Shown: positions 18,117 through 27,055 of the stretch, in pieces | Numbering within the stretch: the first letter of the stretch is position 1 | Layout: every line of letters starts with the position of its first letter | Origin: Bacteroidota bacterium | GTDB lineage: Bacteria; Bacteroidota; Bacteroidia; Chitinophagales; Chitinophagaceae | DNA: 64,000 nucleotides | Assembly (NCBI GenBank): GCA_018266575.1 | Contig: JAFEAE010000018.1 | Location: 202,463 to 266,462, forward strand | Direction: 5' to 3' | Program-made: the position numbers and the translations under genes | The notes under the pieces: model-generated | What the model saw: only the letters and a program-made list of their open reading frames with translations | Told to the model about the DNA's origin: nothing | Database searches by the model: none

Positions 18117-19697
18117 TTACGGCATAGGAATTCCCAACTGGCTTCTCCAGTAATCGTTCACAAAAACCTGCATCGGATCATATTGCTGGCGAAGCTGCAT
18201 GAATTTGTTCCACATTGGATATTGCTGTTGCAAATAAGATGTTCCTTGTGTACTATTGGCCGCGGGCAGATATTTTCCCCAGTGACAACGGAAATTATAA
18301 GGCTGCAGTGCATTCCAGAAAAGCGGATAAAAACTGTCTGCAGGGCTTCCGTTATTATTTCCAAACCAAAATACATCTACACGAAAAACATTGTTAGCGC
18401 CATTTGCCGGGCTCATCCAGAATTTGCTTGGCTTCGCAGCATACAATTCTGTACAAAATGCGCCTGCGGGAATAGGGCCGGATTGATCGGCATAAATTGT
18501 ATTGAATAAATTGTTTAGAGTTTGTAAGACCTGGGCAACTGTGTCAGTAGGACTTGTTGCGTCAAAAGGGATCCACAACTCGGTAAATTCAACTGGAAAA
18601 AGTTTATCACTCATATTATTGTCCATTGGTAAACTGCGGTACCAATAATCCAGGAAATTTTGAACACCTGGTTTTACAAACAAGTCAAGTATGGCTGATA
18701 AAATACCATTGGGGGTATAAAAATTATTGTTTACAAAATTAACACCGCCCTTATACAGGTCGGTATTTGTGCCAACTATATTTCCAAACCATGTTGGCCA
18801 TTTTCCTATTGCAGTGTATACAAGATCCGCGGCTATTTGCACGGGAATAGTAGTAGTAACCCCAAAAAGATTTACAGCCGGGAGTTCTTCGTAAGGAACA
18901 ATATTCTGATCGGTGTATGGGATTTGTTTGGCCTGCCAGACTGTTGCTTTAGTTACAGAAGGTTGAGGATACCATAAAATGCGGGTATATTCAGTATTGA
19001 GCAAAAAATCGCGCATGCTTGATTTTCCTGCCACGCCATTACCGGTCATGTCAATTGCACAATCTGCAATAGTAGTGATCGTTTCATTTCCCTGGATGCA
19101 ATATCTCGGAACAAGTTTAAACGTTGCCGAAACAATTATTCCTAATAAACCAAGTGACACACCGGCTGCATAAAAATTATCTGTATCCGCATCGTTGATA
19201 CTTACCGTTACAGGTTCGGGATTGTCTGTATTTGCAGGGATAAATGTTATGCTTATCAGTTGTTCATTAAAAGAATAATCCGTGCTTCCTCCTGCAGATC
19301 CTGTAGATAAAAACCCACCTACCGTTTGATGAATGATGCCGCCCATATCGGGTACAGCAAATCCGGCCTGGTTTAACTGGTAGAATAAACTGTTCTCCCA
19401 TGTGGAAATTTCAGTTGGATCAAACGGATCATAACCTAAATGACAACCAGCCTGTGCAGTTACGGTACCCGCATTTGCATCTATACTTACCGCATTCAGA
19501 TTAGAAAGCATGATATTGATACAAGGCTGACCAGCAGCATTGCCGGCGTCCGTACTGATTGCAGGCGGTACGGAATGATACGCACCTCTTACGCGTATCT
19601 CCACATTGGTTTGCCTTGCCTGGGTAATTAATTGCTGTACATCTGCAATAGAAGCTGGCAGGTTGTATGTTATACCATTCGCAGTTATTGTATTCAT
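18117..19697 (-). CDS. FAD-binding oxidase, aldonolactone/alditol oxidase-like, paralogue 2 (with His for FAD)
   Basis: A 526-residue paralogue of the downstream oxidase. The FAD-binding motif is RVRGAYHSVP, so H41 is available for the covalent histidyl-FAD link known in alditol and aldonolactone oxidases. Further motifs shared with its neighbour are AGCHLGYDPFDP, FYQLNQAG, IHQTVGGFLSTGSAGGS, CHWGKYLPAA and DPMQVFVNDYW. These enzymes oxidise sugar alcohols or lactones with O2, releasing H2O2. The ATG at 19697 is chosen over TTG 19709. It is the first gene of a three-gene run oxidase-oxidase-cyclase. Substrate unknown. Confidence 0.8.
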   Translation of the reverse strand: MNTITANGITYNLPASIADVQQLITQARQTNVEIRVRGAYHSVPPAISTDAGNAAGQPCINIMLSNLNAVSIDANAGTVTAQAGCHLGYDPFDPTEISTWENSLFYQLNQAGFAVPDMGGIIHQTVGGFLSTGSAGGSTDYSFNEQLISITFIPANTDNPEPVTVSINDADTDNFYAAGVSLGLLGIIVSATFKLVPRYCIQGNETITTIADCAIDMTGNGVAGKSSMRDFLLNTEYTRILWYPQPSVTKATVWQAKQIPYTDQNIVPYEELPAVNLFGVTTTIPVQIAADLVYTAIGKWPTWFGNIVGTNTDLYKGGVNFVNNNFYTPNGILSAILDLFVKPGVQNFLDYWYRSLPMDNNMSDKLFPVEFTELWIPFDATSPTDTVAQVLQTLNNLFNTIYADQSGPIPAGAFCTELYAAKPSKFWMSPANGANNVFRVDVFWFGNNNGSPADSFYPLFWNALQPYNFRCHWGKYLPAANSTQGTSYLQQQYPMWNKFMQLRQQYDPMQVFVNDYWRSQLGIPMP

Positions 19698-19927
19698 AAT
19701 TGAAAGCAAGTTGTTTTGGAAACTATGTTTTCAATACGGGAGGGAGATAAAAAATCTTTTTGGAGGAAGAGGTTGACAGTTTGTTAAGGAGTGGAATTAA
19801 AGCTAATCAATTTATTTGATATTTCAAGACACACGCTCGCAGGACCGAAAACTTGTTTCGCTTTTTAATTATTTAATTTTTCAATGCTTCATAATTTGTA
19901 TACCTTAAACGCCTAAAACTATGAATT

Positions 19928-20491
19928 ATGAAAAACATGTTTTCTTGCAAAATCTTTCTCGTTATTATTCTTACAGCAGTATCCTCTCCAAAAATTTTTG
20001 CCCAGGCATTAAGTGTTGATGATATCAAAGCACAAATGGTTAAAGATTGGGAGCGTGCAAAAGCCTACACGGATGAATACCTGAATACTATGCCTGCTGA
20101 TAAATTTACTTTTAAAGCAGTGCCTGTTGACAGTGTACGAAATTTTGCGCAACAAATGATCCATCTTGCGCAAGGGAATTATTTTTTGATGTCGAAGGCA
20201 ACGGGTGATGCACCCCCTGCATTTGCCAATTCCAACTTAGAACATAGTGCTTCTGCACAAACAAAAGATTCGGTGACGTACTATGTAAATGCGAGTTATG
20301 ATTTTTGTATCAATGCAGTGAAAAATTCTGACCTCAGCAAATGGGGAGAAAAAGTAAAAATATTCGGAATGGAAACTACTCGTTATGCAATGATGATAAA
20401 AACATTTGAACACCAGACACACCACCGCGGACAAACTACTATTTATATAAGAGTTGCGGGGATCAAACCTCCACAGGAGAAACTGTTTTAA
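19928..20491 (+). CDS. Secreted DinB-family protein
   Basis: A 187-residue protein with an N-terminal signal peptide (FLVIILTAVSSPKIFAQ) and a four-helix DinB/YfiT-like bundle. The three His residues expected for the metal site are present in MIHLAQGNYFL and in HQTHHRGQTTIYIR. DinB-like proteins are metal-binding putative thiol-dependent transferases or hydrolases; most are cytosolic, so the signal peptide is worth noting. It is a single gene, convergent with the MATE gene; a strong hairpin terminator lies just past its stop. Confidence 0.8.
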   Translation: MKNMFSCKIFLVIILTAVSSPKIFAQALSVDDIKAQMVKDWERAKAYTDEYLNTMPADKFTFKAVPVDSVRNFAQQMIHLAQGNYFLMSKATGDAPPAFANSNLEHSASAQTKDSVTYYVNASYDFCINAVKNSDLSKWGEKVKIFGMETTRYAMMIKTFEHQTHHRGQTTIYIRVAGIKPPQEKLF

Positions 20492-20516
20492 TATTTTTCT
20501 AAAATAGAAATGCTAT

Positions 20517-20548
20517 AGAAGCACTGAACCACAAAATTCAGTGCTTCT
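20517..20548. terminator. Bidirectional hairpin between convergent genes
   Basis: Perfect 12-base inverted repeat AGAAGCACTGAA / TTCAGTGCTTCT at 20517-20528 and 20537-20548. It sits between the stop codons of the DinB-like gene (plus) and the MATE gene (minus), as expected for a shared terminator. Confidence 0.7.
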
Positions 20549-20574
20549 GTGTTTATGTGCCAATAAATAATTAT

Positions 20575-21972
20575 TTAGACTTTTACTTTCTTCCAATTTC
20601 CTCTCCGGAAAATGATAAACGAAACAATGGTTACTGCTGTTTCTGCAATGATGATTGCAAAGAAAACACCTCGCGGGCCGATCTTCAATGGTATTGCCAT
20701 CAGATAGGCGATAGGTACCTGGAAAGCCCAGAAGCAAAATAAACTGATCACCGTTGGTGTCACCGTATCACCTGCCCCGTTGAATGCATTCATCAGCACC
20801 ATTCCTACGCCATAGAAAATATAACCTGCAGTAACTATATGCAACACTTCAATCGCAACATTTTGCACAGAAGGATCGGGGTTCATGAAATCAACGATTG
20901 GTTTTGATGCGATCAAAAACAATAATGATACAAATGCCATGAATATCGCGTTGTATTTTGCCGTTTTCCAAACGCTTTGCTCTGCACGTTGTGGTTGTTT
21001 TGCGCCGAGATTTTGTCCGACCAATGTTGCTGTTGCATTGCTTAATCCCCATGCAGGCAATAAAAAGAAAAGCAAAATACGTATAGCAACCTGGTACCCT
21101 GCGATGATCGAAGTATCATTGAATGCGGCAATAATTCTTGCTAAAGCAATCCAGCTTGCGGAACCTATAATGAATTGTGCAGTCCCCGTCCATGCAATTT
21201 TTAATAAGCCACTTATGATCTCCCAATCAGGTGTAAAATATTTTCGCAATAAGTGCAACGCGCCGCTTCCTTTGAATAAATGATATAATTGAAAGCAAAC
21301 ACCTGCGCCTCTCCCAATCGTTGTTGCCATTGCAGCGCCTTTCACCCCGTAATAATGAATTAACAGCGGGCACAAAATGATATTTAACCCGTTCGCAACC
21401 CACAACGACCACATGGCAATTGATGCATTTCCTGCGCCGCGAAAAATTCCGTTGATGAGATAAAGCATCATGATCACGATGCTTCCGCCAAAAATAATCC
21501 GTGTGTAAGATGCGCCCGTTTCTACAACTTCTTTAGGTGCGCCCATTACTTCAAGAATATTTGGTGCAAGCAAAAAACCGGTTATGCTGATTATCACAGT
21601 CATTACTAATGAAATGAGGATTGCCTGCATAGCAGACTTCGATGCTTCTTCCGGATTTTTTTCGCCGATCCTTCTTGCTACAATTGCTGTTGCGGCCATG
21701 CTTAAACCAATTGCAACGGAATAAACTAGTGTAAGAACAGATTCTGTTAACGCAACTGTTGCCACTGCATCTTTTCCGATCCTGCCGACAAAAAAGATAT
21801 CGACGACCGCAAACACAGATTCCATGCACATTTCAAGGATCATCGGTATGGATAGTAAAAAGATGGCTTTGCGGATGCTGCCTGATGTATAATCCGCATT
21901 TTCGCCGGAAAGAGATTTTTTGAATAATATAAATAGCGATTTTATGCTGGTATTTTTTAAGGTTGAAGACAT
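20575..21972 (-). CDS. MATE family efflux transporter
   Basis: A 465-residue, 12-helix membrane protein. Typical MATE sequences are GSIRKAIFLLSIPMILEMCMESVFAVVDIFFVGRIG at the start of the first bundle, ATVALTESVLTL, ARRIGEKNPEEA and, in the second bundle, VGQNLGAKQPQRAEQ. The family exports organic cations and drugs using Na+ or H+ gradients. The ATG at 21972 is preferred; the frame is open to 22059 but the extra residues are unlike the family. No adjacent regulator is seen. Confidence 0.9.
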   Translation of the reverse strand: MSSTLKNTSIKSLFILFKKSLSGENADYTSGSIRKAIFLLSIPMILEMCMESVFAVVDIFFVGRIGKDAVATVALTESVLTLVYSVAIGLSMAATAIVARRIGEKNPEEASKSAMQAILISLVMTVIISITGFLLAPNILEVMGAPKEVVETGASYTRIIFGGSIVIMMLYLINGIFRGAGNASIAMWSLWVANGLNIILCPLLIHYYGVKGAAMATTIGRGAGVCFQLYHLFKGSGALHLLRKYFTPDWEIISGLLKIAWTGTAQFIIGSASWIALARIIAAFNDTSIIAGYQVAIRILLFFLLPAWGLSNATATLVGQNLGAKQPQRAEQSVWKTAKYNAIFMAFVSLLFLIASKPIVDFMNPDPSVQNVAIEVLHIVTAGYIFYGVGMVLMNAFNGAGDTVTPTVISLFCFWAFQVPIAYLMAIPLKIGPRGVFFAIIIAETAVTIVSFIIFRRGNWKKVKV

Positions 21973-22185
21973 ATAATGCCTGTTTAAGATTGAACTGAAT
22001 AAAATAGATGATAACCTGGAGCAATTGCGCTCAAACACTGATGGAGAAATGCTTTGCAAGTAGCAAAGCGGAGATTAGCATTTCATATTTCGAACGATTG
22101 ACAAGAAAGCAAAGGTGAAATATTTTTCTGAAGAGGAGAAATTTTTATTCAAACTATATTTCAGGTTGAAAATTTGATCAGGGAC

Positions 22186-22239
22186 TTGTTATTCCGACGA
22201 AGGAGGAATCTCAGAATGCCTCGTATCTCGACATAACAA
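22186..22239. repeat. Short intergenic inverted repeat
   Basis: TTGTTATTCCGACGAAGGAG at the left and CTCGACATAACAA at the right form terminal inverted ends (TTGTTAT/ATAACAA, 22186-22192 and 22233-22239). Between them GAATCTCAGAATGCCTCG. It lies in the 290-base gap between the ABC-F and MATE genes, which are both on the minus strand; nothing else is seen there. Confidence 0.45.
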
Positions 22240-22262
22240 ATCTCTAAGCGGAAAACCTGCGT

Positions 22263-24155
22263 TTATTCGCTGAGTTCAAGCCAGCGCATTTCTTTCTCGT
22301 CCAACAATTGGGTTACTTCTCCGATACGGGTTGATAATTTTTGCAATTCATCAAACGGAACAGAGCCACTATTCAGTTTTTCTGTGATGGTTGATTTCTC
22401 TTTTGTTAACGTTTCAATTTCTTTTTCAAGCATATCAAATTCCCGCTGCTCTTTATACGACAATCTTTTTTTCTCCGTCTTTACTACTGGTAGTTGGTTG
22501 TCAACTGCTGGTTTTTCTTCTTTCTTTTCAGACATCTGTGTTCCGATATCTGTAAGTTTTTCATCGTCTTTTAATACTGATCGATATTGAGAATAGTTGC
22601 CGGGGAAATCACGGATGTCGCCATCACCCTGGAATACAAACAAATGATCAACTAACCTGTCCATGAAATACCGGTCGTGCGATACAATTAATAAACAACC
22701 CTGGAACTCACTTAAAAAATTTTCAAGCACACTCAACGTTTGCAGGTCGAGATCATTTGTGGGTTCGTCAAGAATTAAAAAATTCGGATTGCGGAAAAGA
22801 ATTGCTAATAAATGTAACCTCCTTTTTTCCCCGCCACTGAGTTTTGAAATGTAGGTGTATTGCTGTTCCGGTGTGAACAGGAATAACTGCAAAAACTGTG
22901 AAGCGCTCAAGGAGCCTCCATCAGCCAACGGAAAATTTTCTGCTATGTCTTTTACAAACTCTATGACTCTTTTGTCTTCTTTTACGGATAGCCCTTGCTG
23001 TGAGTAATTGCCAAACACTACTGTATCTCCGATATTGATCTTACCGCTGTCCGGCAATTCTATCTGCTGGAGGATATTCAGGAAAGTGGATTTGCCGGCG
23101 CCATTCTTCCCAACCACGCCAATGCGTTCTCCTTTTTTGAAAGTATAATCAAAACCTTTTAAAATTATTTTATCACCAAAACTTTTGTACACTTTTTTCA
23201 GTTCAGCAATTTTTCCGCCAAGCCTTGTCATCTTTACCTGCAATTGCACCTGCTCATCTTCAATTTTTTGTTTTGCTTTTGATTCAACGACATAAAAATT
23301 ATCCTGGCGGCTTTTGCTTTTTGTAGTTCTTGCTTTTGGTTGCTTGCGCATCCATTCCAACTCTTTGCGATAAAGATTTTTTGCTTTGTCTATGCTTGCT
23401 GTGTCACTTTCTATTCTCGCTGCTTTCTTTTCTATAAAATTCTGGTAATCGCCCTTGTGTACATACAAATTGCTTCCATCCATCTCCCAGATCTCTTCAC
23501 ACACATTATCTAAAAAATAACGGTCATGCGTAACCAGTAATAAAGTTACTTTCTCATGATTCAGATAATTTTCGAGCCACTCCACCATTTGCACATCCAG
23601 GTGGTTTGTTGGTTCATCCATGATCAGCAAAACATGTTTGTGATCAAAGCCAATATCGATAAGGGTTTTGGCAAGTGCCACGCGTTTGCGTTGCCCGCCG
23701 GAAAGTGATCCTGCAGTTTGCTGCAGATGATGAATATTTAATTTGCCGAGTATCTGTTTTACTTTAGTATCAAAATCCCACGCACCCAATTCATCCATTT
23801 TTATTATTGCATTACTGAGTTTTTCAACATCTTCTTCATCGCTTGCTGCTTCATATTCTTTGATGGCATTAATGACAGGATGATTATGATGAAAGATATT
23901 ATCCAGAACAGATTTGTCTTCCACAAAAACAGGTTCCTGTTCAAATAAAGCAACAGTAACATCTTTGTTGATCCATACTTTGCCGCTTTCAGCAGTTTCT
24001 TTCCCGGAAAGGATTTTTAATAAAGTAGATTTCCCGCTACCATTTTTTGCAACCAGCGCAATTTTATCCCCTTCTTCTATATTGAATGAAATATTTTGAA
24101 ACAGCGGCTTGATTCCATAAGATTTACTAAGCCCTTCAACAGAAACGTAATGCAT
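22263..24155 (-). CDS. ABC-F family ATPase (Uup-like)
   Basis: A 630-residue protein with two ATP-binding cassettes and no transmembrane segments. Cassette one has GKNGSGKST-type Walker A (VAKNGSGKSTLLK), signature SLSGGQRKRVALA and LLIMDEPTNHLD; cassette two has VVGKNGAGKSTFLN, SKLSGGEKRRLHL and FLILDEPTNDLD. The linker (about 235-310) and the Lys/Glu-rich C-terminal coiled coil (about 560-630) fit the Uup branch. ABC-F proteins act on ribosomes or, for Uup, on DNA-linked processes. A TATCTTTG box ends five bases before the ATG, so the mRNA may be leaderless or nearly so. Confidence 0.92.
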   Translation of the reverse strand: MHYVSVEGLSKSYGIKPLFQNISFNIEEGDKIALVAKNGSGKSTLLKILSGKETAESGKVWINKDVTVALFEQEPVFVEDKSVLDNIFHHNHPVINAIKEYEAASDEEDVEKLSNAIIKMDELGAWDFDTKVKQILGKLNIHHLQQTAGSLSGGQRKRVALAKTLIDIGFDHKHVLLIMDEPTNHLDVQMVEWLENYLNHEKVTLLLVTHDRYFLDNVCEEIWEMDGSNLYVHKGDYQNFIEKKAARIESDTASIDKAKNLYRKELEWMRKQPKARTTKSKSRQDNFYVVESKAKQKIEDEQVQLQVKMTRLGGKIAELKKVYKSFGDKIILKGFDYTFKKGERIGVVGKNGAGKSTFLNILQQIELPDSGKINIGDTVVFGNYSQQGLSVKEDKRVIEFVKDIAENFPLADGGSLSASQFLQLFLFTPEQQYTYISKLSGGEKRRLHLLAILFRNPNFLILDEPTNDLDLQTLSVLENFLSEFQGCLLIVSHDRYFMDRLVDHLFVFQGDGDIRDFPGNYSQYRSVLKDDEKLTDIGTQMSEKKEEKPAVDNQLPVVKTEKKRLSYKEQREFDMLEKEIETLTKEKSTITEKLNSGSVPFDELQKLSTRIGEVTQLLDEKEMRWLELSE

Positions 24156-24159
24156 GGCG

Positions 24160-24167
24160 CAAAGATA
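24160..24167 (-). promoter_or_regulatory. Bacteroidota -7 box upstream of the ABC-F gene
   Basis: TATCTTTG on the minus strand, an exact match to TAnnTTTG. Only GCGCC separates it from the ATG at 24155, so transcription would start at or next to the start codon. No TTTG -33 element is visible at the usual distance. Confidence 0.5.
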
Positions 24168-24245
24168 AGTATGAAGTATGAGTTATGAGGTATGAATTGA
24201 TAATTGATAATGGACAATTGACAATAGAGAATATTTTTGATTTGT

Positions 24246-24294
24246 CCACAGAGTACCGCGGAGTTTAGCGCAGAGTTTCACAGAGAAGTTCTGA
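24246..24294 (+). repeat. R3 repeat module (CACAGAG-rich)
   Basis: CCACAGAGTACCGCGGAG followed by CGCAGAGTTTCACAGAGAAG. The same module, on the opposite strand, is found at 12703-12773. In both places R2 and R1 modules follow in the same order. Confidence 0.55.
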
Positions 24295-24302
24295 GGCAAA
24301 AA

Positions 24303-24398
24303 TGTCTGAACCTGGATTTATGAGATTTGTATGATTACTGTGATTACTTCTGGATAATCCTAAAAATCATTTAAATCACATAAATCCAGGTTCAGACA
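24303..24398 (+). repeat. R2 hairpin repeat, copy 1
   Basis: Perfect 20-base terminal inverted repeats: TGTCTGAACCTGGATTTATG at 24303-24322 and its complement at 24379-24398, around a 56-base centre. A near-identical element occurs at 49064-49158. Four bases (ATCG region) separate it from R1 copy C. Confidence 0.8.
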
Positions 24399-24401
24399 AT
24401 C

Positions 24402-24480
24402 GCTCCATAGAATTGTTGCAGTACAAGAGCCTGCCTGCGGTAGGCAGGTGCGACGCAAGAATGTTAAATATAATTACTAT
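24402..24480 (+). repeat. R1 dispersed repeat, copy C
   Basis: GCTCCATAGAATTGTTGCAG, then GTACAAGAG, the palindrome CCTGCCTGCGGTAGGCAGG, TGCGACGCAAG and a degraded right end. It belongs to the composite R3-R2-R1 array that fills most of the 485-base gap between ahcY and the ABC-F gene. Confidence 0.75.
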
Positions 24481-24587
24481 CGCTGGTCTCATAACTATGA
24501 ATGAAATGATTATTTGGATGGTATGATTTTTTAAAGTTCATAGCTCATCACAAAACCGAAAAAATCATAGTTCATACAGTTGCAAAT

Positions 24588-24617
24588 AAAAAAGCTCTCC
24601 AAAGTGAAGAGCTTTTT
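24588..24617 (-). terminator. Intrinsic terminator of ahcY
   Basis: AAAAAGCTCT (24589-24598) pairs with AGAGCTTTTT (24608-24617); on the minus strand the hairpin ends in a run of T. It begins 25 bases past the ahcY stop codon. Confidence 0.75.
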
Positions 24618-24641
24618 ACTTTTTATTTTTTTCCTTTTTAA

Positions 24642-25970
24642 TTAATACCTGTAATGTTCCGGTTTGAACGGGCCTGCTTTCGGAATGCCGAGATAATCAG
24701 CTTGGGCATCGGTCAGTTCATCCAGTTCAACACCGATTTTTGCAAGGTGCAAACGTGCAACTTTTTCATCGAGGTGTTTGGGAAGAACATATACTTTGTT
24801 TTCGTAGTTTTTGTGATTAGCCCACAATTCAATCTGGGCAAGTGTTTGATTGCTGAATGAATTACTCATCACAAACGAAGGGTGGCCTGTTGCACAACCG
24901 AGGTTCACCAAACGTCCTTCTGCGAGAACGATCACATCTTTTCCTTCGATAGTGTAGAGATCAACCTGTGGTTTGATCGTGTTTTTAGTGTGGCCATAAT
25001 TTTTATTCAACCATGCCATATCAATTTCAATATCGAAGTGACCGATGTTACAAACGATCGCTTTATCTTTCATCAAACGGAAATGTTTTTCTGTGATGAG
25101 GTCGCGGCAACCGGAAGCTGTAACAACTATGTCAGCTTCTTTCACAGCATCAACCATTTTCTTTACTTCAAAACCATCCATCGCAGCTTGTAATGCGCAG
25201 ATCGGATCGATCTCTGTAACGATCACGCGGCAACCAGCGCCTTTCAATGAAGCGGCAGAACCTTTTCCCACATCACCATAACTTCCAACGACTGCAACTT
25301 TACCAGCCATCATCACATCAGTTGCACGGCGGATAGCATCAACCAAACTTTCTTTACAACCGTATTTGTTATCAAATTTTGATTTGGTAACAGAATCGTT
25401 CACATTGATCGCAGGGACCGGTAATGTTCCTTTTTCCATTCTTTCATACAAACGGTGAACACCTGTTGTAGTTTCTTCACTCAAGCCTTTAATGTGCTGG
25501 ATTAACTCAGGATATTTATCAAATACCATGTTTGTCAGGTCACCACCATCATCAAGGATCATGTTTAACGGACGATCAGTGCTTCCGAAAAATAGTGTTT
25601 GCTCGATGCACCAGTCTGCTTCTTCGAGCGTTTGTCCTTTCCATGCAAAAACACCAACGCCTGCAGCAGCGATAGCAGCAGCAGCCTGATCCTGTGTAGA
25701 AAAAATATTGCAGGAACTCCAGCGAACTTCTGCTCCTAATTCAATTAATGTTTCGATGAGCACAGCAGTTTGAATGGTCATGTGCAAACAACCTGCGATG
25801 CGTGCGCCTTTTAACGGTTTTTGTTTTCCGTATTCGGCACGGATTGCCATCAGGCCTGGCATTTCTGCTTCAGCGAGTTTAATTTCTTTGCGTCCCCATT
25901 CGGCAAGGCTCATATCTTTCACCTTGTAAGGAAGACTAAGGTCGATCTGTGTTTTTAAATTCGTTGACAT
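24642..25970 (-). CDS. ahcY: S-adenosyl-L-homocysteine hydrolase
   Basis: A 442-residue cytosolic NAD-dependent enzyme that splits S-adenosylhomocysteine into adenosine and homocysteine and so clears the product of methyltransferases. Recognisable parts: N-terminal [21 protein letters not shown], substrate region [16 protein letters not shown] and [16 protein letters not shown], the NAD-binding [22 protein letters not shown], and the C-terminal [21 protein letters not shown] with its conserved Lys-Tyr end. The ATG at 25970 gives the usual start; an upstream ATG at 26030 is possible but lies in AT-rich leader. Divergent to an Lrp-type regulator gene, 164 bases apart. Confidence 0.96.
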   Translation of the reverse strand: MSTNLKTQIDLSLPYKVKDMSLAEWGRKEIKLAEAEMPGLMAIRAEYGKQKPLKGARIAGCLHMTIQTAVLIETLIELGAEVRWSSCNIFSTQDQAAAAIAAAGVGVFAWKGQTLEEADWCIEQTLFFGSTDRPLNMILDDGGDLTNMVFDKYPELIQHIKGLSEETTTGVHRLYERMEKGTLPVPAINVNDSVTKSKFDNKYGCKESLVDAIRRATDVMMAGKVAVVGSYGDVGKGSAASLKGAGCRVIVTEIDPICALQAAMDGFEVKKMVDAVKEADIVVTASGCRDLITEKHFRLMKDKAIVCNIGHFDIEIDMAWLNKNYGHTKNTIKPQVDLYTIEGKDVIVLAEGRLVNLGCATGHPSFVMSNSFSNQTLAQIELWANHKNYENKVYVLPKHLDEKVARLHLAKIGVELDELTDAQADYLGIPKAGPFKPEHYRY

Positions 25971-26134
25971 GAATATATGTTTTAGAATGAGTGATTTTTG
26001 AACGGGTGTAAAATTACAATGGAAGAACAAAATATCAGTGAATATTAGTAATTTTAGAACAAATTAACTATTTAACAATATTTAAAAGAACAAATGATTG
26101 ATTTTTGCTATAAAAAGAACCTTAAAAAGAAAAT

Positions 26135-26602
26135 ATGCCCACGATAGAAATTGATGAAAAAGACAAGGCCATTCTTCAATTGCTGCAGGAGAATGCAAAA
26201 ATAACGGTGCGGGAAATTGCCCATGAAGTACATCTTAGCCCTACGCCGGTACATGAACGCATTAAGCGAATGGAAGATAATGGTGTGATACGGCAATACG
26301 CAGCATTGGTTGATCATACCAAAGTAAAAAAAGGGTTGATGGTGATCTGTTATGTTTCATTGAAAGAGCATAACAAACGTTCGGGGGCAAAATTCATTAA
26401 GCTGATCAATGAATTAAAGGAAGTAACGGAGTGTTATAATATTTCCGGTGAGTTTGATTTTATGTTGAAAGTGGTTGTCGAAAACATGGATGCGTATTAT
26501 GATTTTCATGTGAACAAATTAAGCCAGGCAGAAAATGTGGGGCAACTGCAAAGTACCTTTGTGATGAGTGTGATCAAACAGACACACCAGATGTTGTGGT
26601 GA
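26135..26602 (+). CDS. Lrp/AsnC family transcriptional regulator
   Basis: A 155-residue protein with an N-terminal winged helix-turn-helix (IDEKDKAILQLLQENAKITVREIAHEVHLSPTPVHERIKRME) and a C-terminal RAM ligand-binding domain (VTECYNISGEFDFMLKVVVENMDAYYDF). Lrp-family proteins form octamers or dimers and respond to amino acids. The gene is divergent from ahcY, so control of methionine-cycle genes or itself is a reasonable guess but not shown by the sequence. Confidence 0.92.
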   Translation: MPTIEIDEKDKAILQLLQENAKITVREIAHEVHLSPTPVHERIKRMEDNGVIRQYAALVDHTKVKKGLMVICYVSLKEHNKRSGAKFIKLINELKEVTECYNISGEFDFMLKVVVENMDAYYDFHVNKLSQAENVGQLQSTFVMSVIKQTHQMLW

Positions 26603-26739
26603 GAAATTAGATGACAGATGTTAGTTGACAGATGACAGGCTTTATAGGTTGGTTGCTTCTCTATCCTAAATGCTATCTCCTAAATTCTTCCTTCATGCCC
26701 CCGCCGAAATTTTTGTAACTTGAAGAATAAAATTTTCTT

Positions 26740-27042
26740 ATGTATACGTACGATACTGTTACACAGGCAGTGAATGGATTGAAACAACGTGGTTATACAA
26801 TCGATTTTAATTTGGAAAACGAGAATATTGTTTGTCATAAAACTCCCATAACACTTGCCCCATCTGAATTTGAGATTGAAGAGGTTTATCGTTTTGAAGG
26901 TAACAGCGACCCAGCTGATGAAGCTGTTGTATATGCTATCGCATCAAAACATGGGCACAAAGGTGTATTAGTAAACGGTTTTGGTATTTCAGCAGATGAC
27001 GCAAGCGATGAAATGATTGCGAAGCTGAATGTGAAGCACTAA
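26740..27042 (+). CDS. Conserved small protein of Bacteroidota, function unknown
   Basis: A 100-residue acidic cytosolic protein with no signal peptide or membrane segment (YDTVTQAVNGLKQRGYTIDFNL, then FEIEEVYRFEGNSDPADEAVVYAI and GHKGVLVNGFGIS). Similar small proteins in this phylum are often labelled phosphoribosylpyrophosphate synthetase in databases, but nothing of the PRPP synthetase active site is visible here and that name is not supported. The acetyltransferase gene starts 13 bases after its stop, so the two are probably co-transcribed. Confidence 0.7.
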   Translation: MYTYDTVTQAVNGLKQRGYTIDFNLENENIVCHKTPITLAPSEFEIEEVYRFEGNSDPADEAVVYAIASKHGHKGVLVNGFGISADDASDEMIAKLNVKH

Positions 27043-27055
27043 TTTTATTAACAAT

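Noticed and set aside
26740..27042. Annotation as phosphoribosylpyrophosphate synthetase
   Set aside because: The protein has only 100 residues and none of the PRPP synthetase motifs.
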